DNA of 58,501 bases from assembly GCA_000697055.1 (NCBI GenBank), contig JNDT01001018.1:1-58501 (forward strand). Direction: 5' to 3'. The notes under the pieces are model-generated. The model searched no databases. It was given only the letters and a program-made list of their open reading frames with translations, and was not told the origin of the DNA. Within the stretch, counting starts at the first letter, position 1. Every line of letters starts with the position of its first letter. The translations under genes were made by a program, and so were the position numbers. This document shows positions 1 to 10,907 of the stretch, piece by piece. This DNA comes from Saksenaea vasiformis B4078 (lineage: Eukaryota; Mucoromycota; Mucoromycetes; Mucorales; Saksenaeaceae).

Positions 1-355
1 TGATCCATGATTATTAATGTCAAGTCAGAGAGCTGTCATCTAGCTGAGTCTGAATAACAATCCCATTGTTCAGGGACAGAGATGTCTGACTAATCACTGT
101 GTCTATGCTAAGATCGTAATCATCGTAATTGTCTTGTCGCACTAATCAAAAGATAGGAGATGTCGGAGGGTACCTTAAGATCATGACAGAATCCTATTAT
201 CTTCAGATTGTAGCTATCCGTTGTTAGATGTCTGAATAGATCAGGTTTATCTGTGGATGAAGTGCCGATGGTATGAGAAACTCAATAAAGATCGTTTAGA
301 CTTAGTGGATGAAATATGTATAATGATAATGATATGTCAAATACGACACTAAGAG
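1..355. other. Non-genic stretch at window start
   Basis: I see no coding signal. The DNA leads directly into the decayed gene that starts near 356. Confidence 0.4.
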
Positions 356-1857
356 TTGTTTCTCAAACTTCGCGGCCGGTTCCGTCCAATCGTTACGACA
401 ATCGAGGATATTATCGCCAAAGGGGATCCGTCATATTGGAGGGAGGCTATAGACCGTAGAGTCCAAGCACTAGTATGCTATCCCGAGCGATTTCCAATGC
501 GTGGGAATCTTTGCTCAGATATTAAAAGGATGATCGACAAAGTCGCCAGGGATCCAACGAAGTACGTGGATGCCATCGAACTGCATCATGTCCTCAAGCA
601 GACTGTCCTTTATCGAGCCTCGTTGGGACTGCCATGGAGCTTGCGAGGAGAGGAGCCGGTCTTGGTCGAGAGTGCATTCGGCCGTCTCCGCGTTGCTGCT
701 GACAAGGCTGCAGCTGTAATAGCACGGCCCATGGCCAGCGTCGCTATTAACTTACGAGGATCGGATTCGTCGATAAAGGGGATGTGGGCGAGGAAGCGAA
801 GTTTTAGGATGTTTGTTAGGAATGGTGAGTACCGTTTTCTTAATGATAAAAACGTAGGGATCCTGGATTTAGGATCCCGTCCTTTTATATGAACGCGTCT
901 GTATGCGGGGAGCAAATATATACAAATGGTATTGAATACAATATCGTCGCTATCTTAATCGTCGCTAACTATGAGCCAATCCGCATACAAGGTCATGAAG
1001 ACCTTTCTGTAGCACCGCTACAGCAGCTGGGGAGATGATCAGCACGGTTATTGACGAGCCGTTCGTATTCCAAGCCGCCTACAACTTTATCAAGCATGAG
1101 GATAAAGGGTTCTACAAACACTTCAGGGAGCAGTACCGAGACTTACAGGACTCACAATCTGAAGGGAAGATCTTTGAGCGGTACGCACCCTTGGACCTGA
1201 TCCACGCTTTTCACAAGAAACGACTCAACCAAGAACCGTTCTCGATCCCCAAGGCTGCCGTGCACTGGACTACAATGAAATTGAAGACTCCTATACCACA
1301 GTTTGAGCCTGTCACTTTTCCTAGGCGTCTTTTCGAGCATCCAGCAACGATCGTCGGATGGGAAGGTTATGAGTGGGGAGCTCGATACAATGAGATCTTG
1401 ACCATGAGCGATTTTTTGGAGACCCATTACAGGCATGGATCGAGGAGAGGCGATTCCATGGTACCACCTTTTTACTACCCACAGACTTCTCCGTCAGGTC
1501 CGAATATCGTCTTTGTGCTACGAATTAGTGAGCAGCTCTACCCTGTGTTTGTCCAGACCAAGCTGCTTAAGGAAATCTTTCCAGGAGAAATCTTTCCAGG
1601 AGATGTGGAGGAAGCTCGAATGACTGTACATGAGACCAGGATCAGGCGTATCTACCGAACTTGGCCACTTACTGTCCCCATGGAAAGTATCTGAGCCTGA
1701 TTTATGCCTACCCTGCAATTGTCAAGACGTCCGCGCGAGAACTGGAATAGTGACTACCTTTGGGATTCAGAATCTGAGACTGGAACCGGTTATAAGGCGG
1801 ATGTCCAGAAGTTTTGTAGATATGAGATTGTTTTCCGAATCAAAAGATGACGAATAA
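356..1857 (+). pseudogene. Decayed effector/NTPase-like (CRN/RHS-type) gene fragment
   Basis: Protein-like sequence runs through successive reading frames. One frame covers 356-892, a second covers 889-1036 (ending LQQLGR), a third covers 1035-about 1640 (beginning ISTVIDEPFVFQAAYNF and including GPNIVFVLRIS and YPVFVQTKLL). Another frame then carries NLATYCPHGKYLSLIYAYP near 1660-1720, and a further one carries NSDYLWDSESETGTGYK near 1746-1790. Each segment picks up where the last stops, so this reads as one ancestral coding sequence with at least three frameshifts. The phrasing resembles large Mucoromycota families related to Crinkler or retrotransposon-hot-spot proteins. That assignment is from memory and is uncertain. 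No intact product is expected. Confidence 0.5.
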
Positions 1858-1984
1858 ATATGAAACGTTTGAGCGGCCGCCGATGTTCGAAGAACTATGA
1901 TTGATTGAAATGATCGCCGCTGTACAATAGCATAAACGCTTCTAAAGAGGACGCACTCATTTTATTTAGAAGGGGTCGTTTGAA
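1831..1984 (+). repeat. Dispersed repeat A, copy 1
   Basis: About 150 bp starting TTTTCCGAATC aligns nearly without gaps to 10297-10450 on the same strand. Differences are mostly transitions, many of them CG versus TG or CA. It covers the tail of the decayed gene and the sequence just after it. Confidence 0.75.
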
Positions 1985-2828
1985 AGAAATGACGTGTGAT
2001 GTGCGAACACGCAGCATTTACTAAATTTTCGGACGTTCCGATGAGACACAACCATCCTCCTAAGTTATCTAAAACCACTTTTTTAAGTGAACTTATTACT
2101 AAAATCGGCTTTTCCCTTTTTTTTTTCTTCCTATGAGATCTCGCTTAAGGCGAGACAAACTTGCAATAAAGATTGAGTTCTAGATACTCGATAGATAGAT
2201 AATGATAATCTATAGGATACAAGGTAACACTTTTTAGATCGATTAGGTACGCGAAAGGATGGCCGGTCCGAAATCACAGATTGTGCACCTTGCCGAATTA
2301 GCTGTCTTAAAAAGCCACGACGTTTCTGCGACGTATGGTGTGCCCAATGAGATTCGCATAATCAACCTACCCCGGCCATTTTTATCTTTGCCCAAAGTGG
2401 TAGCTGTAATTATTTTAGACATAAGCGTCGATCTTCAAGCCAAAAGGCGCTAAGAAGGGAAATAGAGTAGCAACACAAGATCTACCGTATGATGTGACGT
2501 TTATTAGTTTAATCTCAGTGATAAAAGTTTTTATTGTAATATTGAAAAGGGTTGTTCTTATCAACAAGGATAAAGTCGAGTCCCACAGTACCTTCAGTCT
2601 GCTACCAACCTCGACATATCTCATCCTCGAAACGCGACGATCGCGCTGGATGGAACTACGTTCTGAAAGAACGATAATCACGGGGGAAGAATAAGCTCGT
2701 GATAAAGTATACGAAGTACACCAAAGCGTCGAAACGTCGTTATTGGGACAGAAACTATGTATTAGCCAAGGTGGAGTCTAGACTGTAATAGGGAAGAGAT
2801 GATAGGCCAAATACAATACTACTGCTAT
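1985..2828. other. Intergenic, no supported gene
   Basis: A T-rich run lies near 2116-2128. A 64-codon plus-strand ORF (2259-2453) and others here have no recognisable motif and are not called. Confidence 0.4.
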
Positions 2829-3224
2829 CTAACCTTCTATTTTGATTTTTACGTGACATTGTGCAGCTATATGCCCTAATTTACCGCACCGATAGCACGT
2901 TTTGTACTTGTTGGTCTGTATAAGTTTGAGTATATTTTCCTTGTCTTCGTCTTTCTTAAGCCCTTTTCGGTCAGAAGACGTAGCCGCATTTCTCGCATAT
3001 AAAAATCCCCGTTCTTCCCAGGCATCGCAGAAGGCCAGCAGCTCATGTCGTTCGGCTTCATCAATGTCGTTCTCCAGAATGTAACGTACAAGAGTTGATG
3101 GCAGGGTATACTTTTTATTTTGCTTCAAATCATCTTCGATTGCGTCCAGGCGTTTGTCGATAGATTCACGGAACGTCTTCAGCTCCGTTTGTAGAGCCTT
3201 CATAAACATTTCTTGTGCAGACAT
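2829..3224 (-). CDS. Small coiled-coil plus CCHC zinc-knuckle protein (gag-like)
   Basis: An uninterrupted 131-residue ORF. Residues 1-40 are charged and helical (TELKTFRESIDKRLDAIEDD), compatible with a coiled coil. The C-terminus carries a classic zinc knuckle, CYRCGKLGHIAAQC (C-x2-C-x4-H-x4-C), near residues 110-123. This layout is that of a nucleocapsid-like nucleic-acid-binding protein. It could be an isolated retrotransposon gag remnant or a domesticated gene. No protease or reverse transcriptase is visible beside it. The short length, single exon and intact frame are direct observations; the origin is inference. Confidence 0.6.
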   Translation of the reverse strand: MSAQEMFMKALQTELKTFRESIDKRLDAIEDDLKQNKKYTLPSTLVRYILENDIDEAERHELLAFCDAWEERGFLYARNAATSSDRKGLKKDEDKENILKLIQTNKYKTCYRCGKLGHIAAQCHVKIKIEG

Positions 3225-3814
3225 GATAGGCAGTTGTTATCACTACACGCAGGACCTAGCAGATGAAAAGAGAAAAGGAAAGAACAGGGTATCCTTCTAC
3301 TTAACTTTATAATTTTTTGTGTAGCTTTTACAGGATACTCAGTCTATCTAAAGTGCTAGAAGCTTCCTAACATATTCTTACAATTGCTATAATGAAGGCG
3401 TTTATTCACGTAAGGTGAAGTTCTCAGCCTCGATTTGGCCTCTGTAGTATGAAGTACACTTCCCTTCGGTAGTCAATCGATTCTCCGCATCACAGTGCTG
3501 GAAGAGGAGAAGATCTTCTTGTGATAACTTTCCAACTACCAAAGTGGATCTTGCTTTTTGTGTCGCCTATGAGTTATCAATAGTATTAAGGATGTCATAC
3601 AGTTGTACAACTCCATTGTGTAATGCCATTGCAGACGGACTTAAGCGCCGGCTGTGTCTTAAAACGTCGACGCGTTTGAAGATAAACGTGCAACAGCTCA
3701 GTGGTTCTAGAAATTTGATTGAATCGCACGTCCACAAATGAAAAAAAACGTCAATGTTTATTGAATGACTAGAAAAGTAAGCATAGAGCCTAGAGGATTT
3801 TCCAAATTGGCTAC
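3225..3814. other. Intergenic, no supported gene
   Basis: Lies between two minus-strand genes. A minus-strand ORF at 3567-3818 runs out of the CENP-X 3' end and is probably fortuitous. Confidence 0.4.
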
Positions 3815-4194
3815 TCAAAAATCTAGAAGCAATTGTGGCAAAGTGCGTTCCAAATGTTCCACATTTATGCTATCGTTACCGTCTTCTCGGTTCGCTTCAT
3901 CTGCCGCACGTTGGACAGCCTCTGTATCGCGACGTTTAGAACCAAATAAATAAATTTATTTTTTACCTATAGTGAACAAACGAAGGAACTCGCAGGACAA
4001 AAGCACAGCATCTGGCTTGGCTAACATATACGATGAGCAGACATTAAGATGACTCAAGGTACCTTTGGTAGAAGATCCTTTCCACGTTTTCTTAAATATA
4101 GCATGGACAGTTTCCTAGTAATGACACGCGCTTTTACAATTCATGATTCCATTACGACAAATCATACAGGCTTGAATTCCTCCATGCGATCCAT
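3815..4194 (-). CDS. MHF2: Centromere protein X / MHF2 histone-fold protein
   Basis: Four short exons (4194-4168, 4114-4063, 4020-3967, 3921-3815) join in phase to give 79 residues, essentially the family's usual size. The product begins MDRMEEFKPETVHAIFKKTW and ends HLERTLPQLLLDF. The LPQLLLDF terminus and the EAVQRAADEA helix are hallmarks of CENP-X (MHF2, FAAP10). CENP-X pairs with CENP-S in a histone-fold heterotetramer that binds branched DNA, stimulates FANCM-type helicases and joins the inner kinetochore. The introns start GTATGA, GTACCT and GTAAAA and end CTAG, TTAG and ACAG. The first exon encodes only nine residues, so simple ORF calling misses this gene. Confidence 0.88.
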
Positions 4195-5162
4195 GTCGTG
4201 CGAGAAAAAAGGACAAGTGACTGCTCACTTGCTGTTTGAGAACTGCTGTGTCCTTCAATATTCGCTACTTCCTTGGACATGAATTCATCGGTATTTATAA
4301 TTCAGTTTTACACTAGTACAGACCTATGCATAAGAATGGGACAGGTTACATCACTTTGGAGGGTCTAATTCTATCCAAAAAATAAAAAATAAAAACGAAG
4401 CGAAGCGAAGATATCGTTGCGTTAAGTCTCTATAAAATAGAGCTACTAGTTCTATGACAAGAAGTTTGAATCGCCAGCAAAACATCTATAGCTCTAGTGC
4501 TTCGTTTAGGAAAGTAACGGGACCGTTTATTCTTCCCGACCACACCGAGTTTGCGTGCGCTCCGCTTAAAAAATGTGGGTCTCGAACTGGTCAGAATCAA
4601 GGTTTGACATTCTAAGACGCTATCAATATGAGTAATCAGCGCTGTAAATTGCGGAACGCGCGTGTTAGAGCATCAGCAGAAAGAAGAAGCTCTGTAGATA
4701 TACAGATTATGATTAAAGAACTCATGGTCAGGAGACTCATGCCAAATCGGGATATCAATGGAACCAGGTGTCAACCTTGATTTTCACACTATTTTTCTCC
4801 TTGTCCATTTGTTCACGATATTTTCCCGTGATCATATCGACTTCTACTATCAAATGAAATGGTAGATAAGTGTGGAGTTGGATAACTCAGCATACCTCCC
4901 TCAAAGCATCTGATGCCACTTCACATCATTCTAGTTCATACAGGGAACAATTTAAGCAAATCGATTGTACCATTGTTGTTTTCGAAGCGTTTTATTGTTT
5001 GTACTTTGTGTTGCACCTTTTGATCGGTACATCCATGGCAAGTGATTTACAATCAAGAAAAGGGTAGATTGATTAAGGCTAAAGCTTTGTCTTTAACCTA
5101 TTGAAAGTTGATAACTGCTAGCCAATTCTGCAGTAGCGACTCTGTACTTCACGGAACATCCA
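4195..5162. other. Intergenic, no supported gene
   Basis: An A-rich stretch near 4378-4398 is followed by a short GCGAA tandem (4397-4411). A 65-codon ORF near 4870 has no recognisable content. Confidence 0.4.
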
Positions 5163-7066
5163 TTAAGGGTGAGGAGGATGTTGTGGAGGTGGCGAATGTA
5201 ACCCAAACATGCCTCCTGAAATACGCCTTGCGGATATGTCTCTTCGTGGTAAGCTGCTAGACGAAGAGCTAATCGAATCTAGATAAAGAAAGAAAAGAGT
5301 TAATCATTGTATGTTGCATTCACCTATTTCCTGGTACCTGATCGTGATCTGGTAGTCTCTGGGATCGCTTGTGGTGCTACTGAACTGTGCGATGATATGT
5401 GGTGTTCTTGCTGAACAGAGCTTGTTGTTGAAGTGGAAACACTATTATCAAGCTGCAACGGTGGGATGGCAGATGCCTTATCCGATGTGATCGAGCGCTG
5501 CGATGAGGTGGATGTTGATCGCTTTCCCTGGTCAGTCTCAGATTCTTGTACAGTTTGTAATTTTCTTTTTTACTGGTACTTACTCTGACATGTCTTCCTG
5601 GTGATGGTGGTACCGATCGGAAGACGGCTGGGATACTGCATATAACTTAAGCTACGTGTCATTTTATTTCTGCATCATACATACCCTTCATCTGTCGGGA
5701 TATCGTCGATCGACATGTTCTGCTCCTTACGCAATTGAACCAATTCACTTTTGTACTTGTTGCACTGGTGGTACTTGTTGAGGACTACCAGACGGATGAA
5801 TGGTGGTCGCCATTATGGTAGTACTTACATTCTTTTTCCATATCGATTGTCTTATTCTTTAGACTTGCCACTTCCGCTTTCAGCACTTCCACGAGGCCGG
5901 TGGGTGGCAAATCCCCTGATGTACCAGGAGAATGAGTCGGTATCCATTTTTTCGCGCTAAGAGAGGGTGATGTACCTGCCCCTGTCACGGCGGGGCTCAT
6001 TGGCAACGATGCTGGGGCGGTTCCTGTGTCCATCATAAAGGATGAGCTTCGGGAGGGTGACTGTGAGAGGGTCTGTTGGAGGCGCAGCGAGTCTAATTGT
6101 TTCTGAAGTTTATTGACAATGTACTCTTGTTCTTGCTCCAATGCATTCTCCAGATCGACCTTTTCCTTTTGCAACTGCGTTATAAGGGGTCAAGGAAAAA
6201 GGGAATTAGAGCACGATCAACGAAACATGTGCCGGTTACCTGACTGAGCTTCTTTTGTAACATGTTTGTCAGATATTCTTCCTCTTGTTCCACCTGAACA
6301 AGCAGCTCCCCCTTTTCCTTTTTGAGACCGGAAATGCGTTTTAGAAGCTTATTTGAAATGTATTCTTCTTCCTGCTCCGCGAGCGCGGTCTACATCGAGA
6401 TAAAAAAGAAATAATCAACACCGCCATCAAAGTACACAAATAAAAAATCTGACGACATTTTACCATATCCACTGTCATTTGTCTTAACATTTGATTATCG
6501 TGTCGCAAAATATTGACATGTCCTTGCTCCATTTCCAATTCAAACTCAAGTTTTTTGATCCGTGCTTCCTGCGCCACACATTTTTCGTGTAATTTCTTAG
6601 TCTCCGCTCGGAGCACATCCAAACTTTCAATCTCCATAAGAGTTTCTAATGATTTGTTTTCGCTAGATAAATACATTAGCAATAGGAACATAGCTAGTAA
6701 TACTGTACCTTGAAGGGTTAGATTGTAATTGATCTAACGTTGCTTGGAAAACTTTTGCACGGGATTCCAGGTCAGCTTCCAATGTAGCTTTGTCTTTGCG
6801 AGCCTATTTGACGTGACAAGTGGTAGGTAATAGAAATTATACATACCTTTTTATATAGATACTTACCTTATCGAGTTGTTCTCGAAGCGATTCGGTAAAT
6901 CGTTGTTCGTTTTGGTGAAGATCCTTGAGCGCTTGCGCGGTCTACATTTCAACCTCAGTTCTGATGGCACGTGGGGAGTTGTCATTCGACTAACCAGTAA
7001 ATGGGTTTGTTGGTGTGGTGACTCGGAAGGTTGGTCAGTTTGAGTTCTTGGTTGGTCGCGGTTCAT
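5163..7066 (-). CDS. CCDC6-like (DUF2046/H4) coiled-coil protein
   Basis: Ten exons give a 471-residue reading: 7066-6995, 6941-6867, 6803-6709, 6662-6464, 6389-6240, 6174-5829, 5784-5685, 5635-5580, 5544-5338 and 5278-5163. The middle is continuous coiled coil with repeated acidic blocks: [30 protein letters not shown], and then [20 protein letters not shown]. These repeats match the signature of animal CCDC6 and its fungal relatives. The C-terminal third is Ser/Thr/Pro-rich and low in complexity. Human CCDC6 is a scaffold linked to checkpoint and phosphatase control; the fungal role is not established. Two late introns appear to use GTACC donors, the less certain part of the model. An upstream in-frame ATG at 7093 is an alternative start. 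Confidence 0.82.
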
Positions 7067-7537
7067 TTGACTGTATAACTTTTTTTTTCTCAAAAGCAGG
7101 GTCTAAAGAATAAGTTTCTTTTGCGAAGCTGGCTTGACTAAGGGGAAGCACGAAAGGAGTCCAAGGGATATTACAGAGAATAACAAAAAAAAAGACCGAT
7201 CTAGTGTTCAATCTTGTTTGAGGGGGAAGGGTGAAAAGGGACGGCAATGAAGAAGAAGAGAGAGAGAAAAACGAAAGAGCTTGTGTGTCCAGCATTGGGG
7301 AAAAGTCCCACGTCACAAAAATGAGTTTGCTTGAATTTTGCTCGTGCGAAAGAATTTGACCGCTTTAGTTCAGAAAACCTCAAAAAAGCAAAAAAAGGCT
7401 AGAAACAAAGAAACATAATCTTTTAGATAGGAGCAAAGGGGCCAAAAGAGGGAGGTCTGAGTTAATAATAGTTGCTAGAAATCGATGGCTATAAAAGCTC
7501 CACAGGAAAGAGTGATAACCTTGTTAATCAGAAAGTC
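7067..7537. other. Head-to-head promoter region (CCDC6-like / LIM)
   Basis: About 470 bp separate the divergent starts at 7066 and 7538. Minus-strand ORFs here look non-coding and rich in Phe, Leu and Ser. No clear TATA box was assigned. Confidence 0.45.
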
Positions 7538-7930
7538 ATGGATTGTTCGATTTGTACAAAAAAGGTTTACGTGATCGAGAAAGTTGAAGCAAACGGTCGA
7601 CCGTATCATAAAACTTGCTTCAAGGTAACTAATTCTATTCTGTGAATAAGTCTAAACAATGATACATAGTGCACAGAAAAAGGATGTCGATTGACTCTGC
7701 AAAACTTCCACTTCAGCGAAGGTCGTCTCTTTTGTCCAAAACATGTTCCTAAATTACAAGCTGTAATTCGACGTATGTAACACCCGATGTAAGCCCCACT
7801 ATCCCTTCATATATCTCTATTGTCTTGCTATCCCTCGGTCCGGTGATCTTGTATACTTATCTATATTCTAGTAGCTTTTGCAGCCACAAAACCGAATATC
7901 ACCAAGCAGGAGCAAAAACAAGATTGCTAG
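7538..7930 (+). CDS. Single-LIM-domain protein
   Basis: Three exons (7538-7624, 7670-7772, 7884-7930) encode 78 residues that are almost entirely one LIM domain. Zinc ligands read as CSIC near residues 3-6, HKTCFKC near 24-30, a C four residues later (CTEKGC), then FCPKH. The N-terminus MDCSICTKKVYVIEKVEANG matches the opening of short fungal LIM proteins. LIM domains bind protein partners, commonly at the actin cytoskeleton; no partner can be read here. The last intron (GTATGT to TTGCAG) has an alternative acceptor 12 nt upstream that also keeps the frame. The tail is lysine- and glutamine-rich. Confidence 0.85.
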
Positions 7931-9215
7931 ATTTTACCCAAGTACTTTGTTAGGTAGAGCATTGACAAAAAAATAATAATAATAATTTTATCCACCTCCC
8001 TTCCCGTATTCGACGGAATCCGTTAAATAAGTCTGGGTTTTTACAATAAGACAACGCCCTATTGTTCAAGTGATAAGGAAATTTTCCTGCACCGCTCAAT
8101 AGACAATACATGTTTCTAGGGGTAGTTTTACTCAGCAAATAGAGATCAACAACGTGTGGTTGCTGTGAAGCATTCCGTCCATACACTCGTGCGCTAATAA
8201 AGTTTACAATTGTCTGGTGTAACACCAGTTTCTATTATAGGAGCAGAAAACCCGCTGGTCGCACCGATCACGCTGTCTGATCTGATCAAAGTACCGTATG
8301 ATTCGGAACCTCCTATCATGCAATCGCTGTTCCTTAACATACAATTAGGAGACGGTAATATTGTACAACAGTGCGTTTATAATATACAGTACACGGTCAC
8401 TGTTTCGGTAACGAACTGGTGACTTTTTTTTCTTTCAAGAGGCCGTAGTCGTGCATCGCACGATGGCGAAAATTGACCAATAGTCAAAACTCGATCCATG
8501 CCTAATATTACTGAGCCCTGTGCATGGATAAGAATCGTACCATACCGTAAATATCGTTTAAACCATTATTACTTGCATAGATACATGTGCTAGGGAATCA
8601 TGACAGGAGACAGCACGGTTCGCTCAACAGCGTCCATACAATGCTTCCAAAAAGCAATGTCGCAGCCAATCGAAATTGATGTCGCCGACCAATCAAAAAC
8701 AATTTCGTATTTTTGGAAACCATGTCGCTTTGCTTGAAATGATGTCGTGTCATCACGAAATGGACAAATATCTACATATGAAACGTCACTTCAAAGGTCT
8801 TATTTCGCATTCTCACAAGAGTTGCGATAAATGTCGAAACAAAAAATCCATGTAATGCCCACAATAATACAGCGATAAGAGTCAGGTAAGCTATAATTTT
8901 ATTTTATCTTGCTGTAGGTCATGCAATATTGTAAGTTTTCTAAGACGAAGAAAAATCGACAACCGACAAGCGACGCTCGAAGAACTGGCGCGCGGGACGA
9001 TGCTTTATTTGATATCACTATCGTCAATGAAAAGAAAAAAAGTGGGAATCTGGGGGTTCAAAGATACTATTTATTGAATGCATCCTTACGCTACTCTATG
9101 TAAATTTTGCGTCCATCAAGAGCCAGGTTTGCGCTGAGGAGGGAATAAAATATCGGTTATCAGTATATAAATTGGCGATAAAAATGATACTCTACTTACA
9201 TCAACTTGGTCTTCA
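7931..9215. other. Intergenic with weak ORFs
   Basis: A plus-strand ORF at 8210-8422 and another at 8921-9103 have no recognised domain. I cannot tell whether they are exon remnants. A 16-bp perfect inverted repeat (AAATTTTGCGTCCATC at 9102-9117 and its complement at 9216-9231) spans the last part. Confidence 0.35.
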
Positions 9216-9597
9216 GATGGACGCAAAATTTATTCGAGCAGCATAAAAACTCATTCACTGTCAGTAAATAGAAAATACTTTGGTGTCATTTCACTTACCC
9301 CCGAAGGGCATAGCCACCCAATGACGGCAGCCTGTCCCGCATATGACGCGATGGGGCAGCAGTGGAGATTATACTGACAAAGATGTCAGTTTGGGTGTTG
9401 ACGCCGTGCAGAGAACTTGAAGCGATGCAATGTCTGGCGAGGCTCTGTCGCGGAAGTTGGATGACCCAGTTTGCGATAATACTTGCTTACCTGGTGGTGA
9501 ACAAGGGGCTACACCACAGCCGAGGCGGTTCGGGACAGAGGTCATGCAGGCTAAAGAATAGACATAAAAACATGAATAATCCTGCATGTATATAAAT
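9216..9597 (-). repeat. Dispersed repeat B, copy 1 (minus-strand protein remnant)
   Basis: Similar to 36995-37345 in nucleotide order. On the minus strand both copies encode the same pattern: SVPNRLGCGVAPC here and SLPNRVNCGLTPC in the other copy, each followed by a FRD.ASP motif (FRDRASP here, FRDVASP there). The family is unknown to me. Confidence 0.6.
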
Positions 9598-9862
9598 TGA
9601 CATCCTTACCGGGGATGCCTCTTTGAAAAGCAGAGCCAAAGAATCTAAAAAATGGTCCATGCGTGCCTTTATATATGAATCATTTTGGGTGGAACCTGTC
9701 CTTATCGTGAGACATTTTTACTGCTTTCCGACAGAATATTGGGATATCAATCACTGAAGTACCTCAATGCAAAAAAGATATTCTTGCATTGAGACATTTT
9801 TACTACTTCCGGAAGAATACCGAAAAACCATCGCTGAAGCACTTTAATGCAAAACTGAGGTT
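9598..9862 (+). repeat. Direct repeat C, copy 1, with internal tandem duplication
   Basis: Starts TTGACATCCTTACCGGGGATG and matches 10455-10740 along its length. Inside it, a unit of about 75-80 bp beginning GAGACATTTTTACT is duplicated (near 9709 and 9790). In the reading direction the unit encodes versions of ETFLLLP...KTI, so it may once have coded a peptide repeat. Confidence 0.7.
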
Positions 9863-10296
9863 ACCCAGACGCGAACTATTTCTTGGATTGACGCACATAA
9901 ACCACCTCTTCACGCCAGGACGCATCACTCTCCAGCGCTAAAATTATTTGGCTTGAACGTCTCATAATATTTATCTGACGCAAACGTGGATTCCAAATCC
10001 AGTATTTTTAAATTCATGCTTGTGATCCGCGAATGGACGATTTTTCACCACTGAACATTTGGATAATACTGTCGTTGTGCAAAATATCATGTTTGCTGTA
10101 AACCTTCACGATGTGTCCAATATCGACCACGAGTTCGACGATATTTTTTGTTGACTCGGAAAAAAGTGGTGCAGATCATCAACGGTAGTCGTCAGGCCAC
10201 GGTAATCCATCGTCGCCAACCTGACCTTGCGTTCTGACTTGGTTATTTTTTCGTAGCATGGTTTGCGTGTTGCCACTATAATCATCGTATGAAATC

Positions 10297-10450
10297 ATTT
10301 TCTGAATCGAAAGGTGACGAATGAATATGCAATATCTGAGCGGCTGCCAATGTTCTAAGAAATATGGTTGACTGAAATGATTGCTGCTGTACGATAGTAC
10401 AAACGTTTCTAAAGAGAATACACTCGTTTTGTTTGGAAAAGGCCTTTGGA
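10297..10450 (+). repeat. Dispersed repeat A, copy 2
   Basis: Partner of 1831-1984. Similarity stops abruptly at the start of repeat C copy 2, which suggests nested insertion or a composite element. The 430 bp between repeat C copy 1 and this repeat has no recognisable content. Confidence 0.7.
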
Positions 10451-10454
10451 AAAA

Positions 10455-10740
10455 TTGACATCCTTACCGGGATGTCTTTTTGAACAACAGAGCCAAAGAA
10501 TTTAAAAATGGTTCATGTGTACCTTTATATATGAATCATTCCGGATGAAACTTGTTCTTCTCTCGAGACATTTTTACTCCTTTCGGCACGATTGGGAAAT
10601 CGATTACTGAAGTACCTCGATGCAAAAATAACGTCCTTGGTTCCATGGAACATCTTACTTACCTTGAAACATTTTTACTGCTTCCGATGGGATGCTGGAA
10701 AACCATCACTGACGTACCTCAATGCAAAGATAATGATTTA
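10455..10740 (+). repeat. Direct repeat C, copy 2, with internal tandem duplication
   Basis: Begins TTGACATCCTTACCGGGATG. It again holds two versions of the internal unit (near 10565 and 10667). An open frame at 10552-10893 reads through both units (SITEVPRCKNN and TITDVPQCKDN). There is no sign that this ORF is a functional gene. Confidence 0.7.
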
Positions 10741-10907
10741 TTTCATGCAAATGCTCACTCAAAATCAAGTATTTTGTTCTTTCCCATTCTCAATTTATTC
10801 AAAAATTGTGCAAAGGCTGTTAGGACTTGGATTTTGATTACCCGTCCATTTTTGCCAAGACTAACGTTCCAGAATTGTGATCGTAAAAGGTAAACACGCC
10901 ATCGTCT

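Noticed and set aside
9102..9231. A 16-bp inverted repeat that could be terminal repeats of a 130-bp MITE
   Set aside because: The right arm continues into repeat B, whose other copy lacks the left arm, and no target-site duplication is evident. It is noted only as a local feature.
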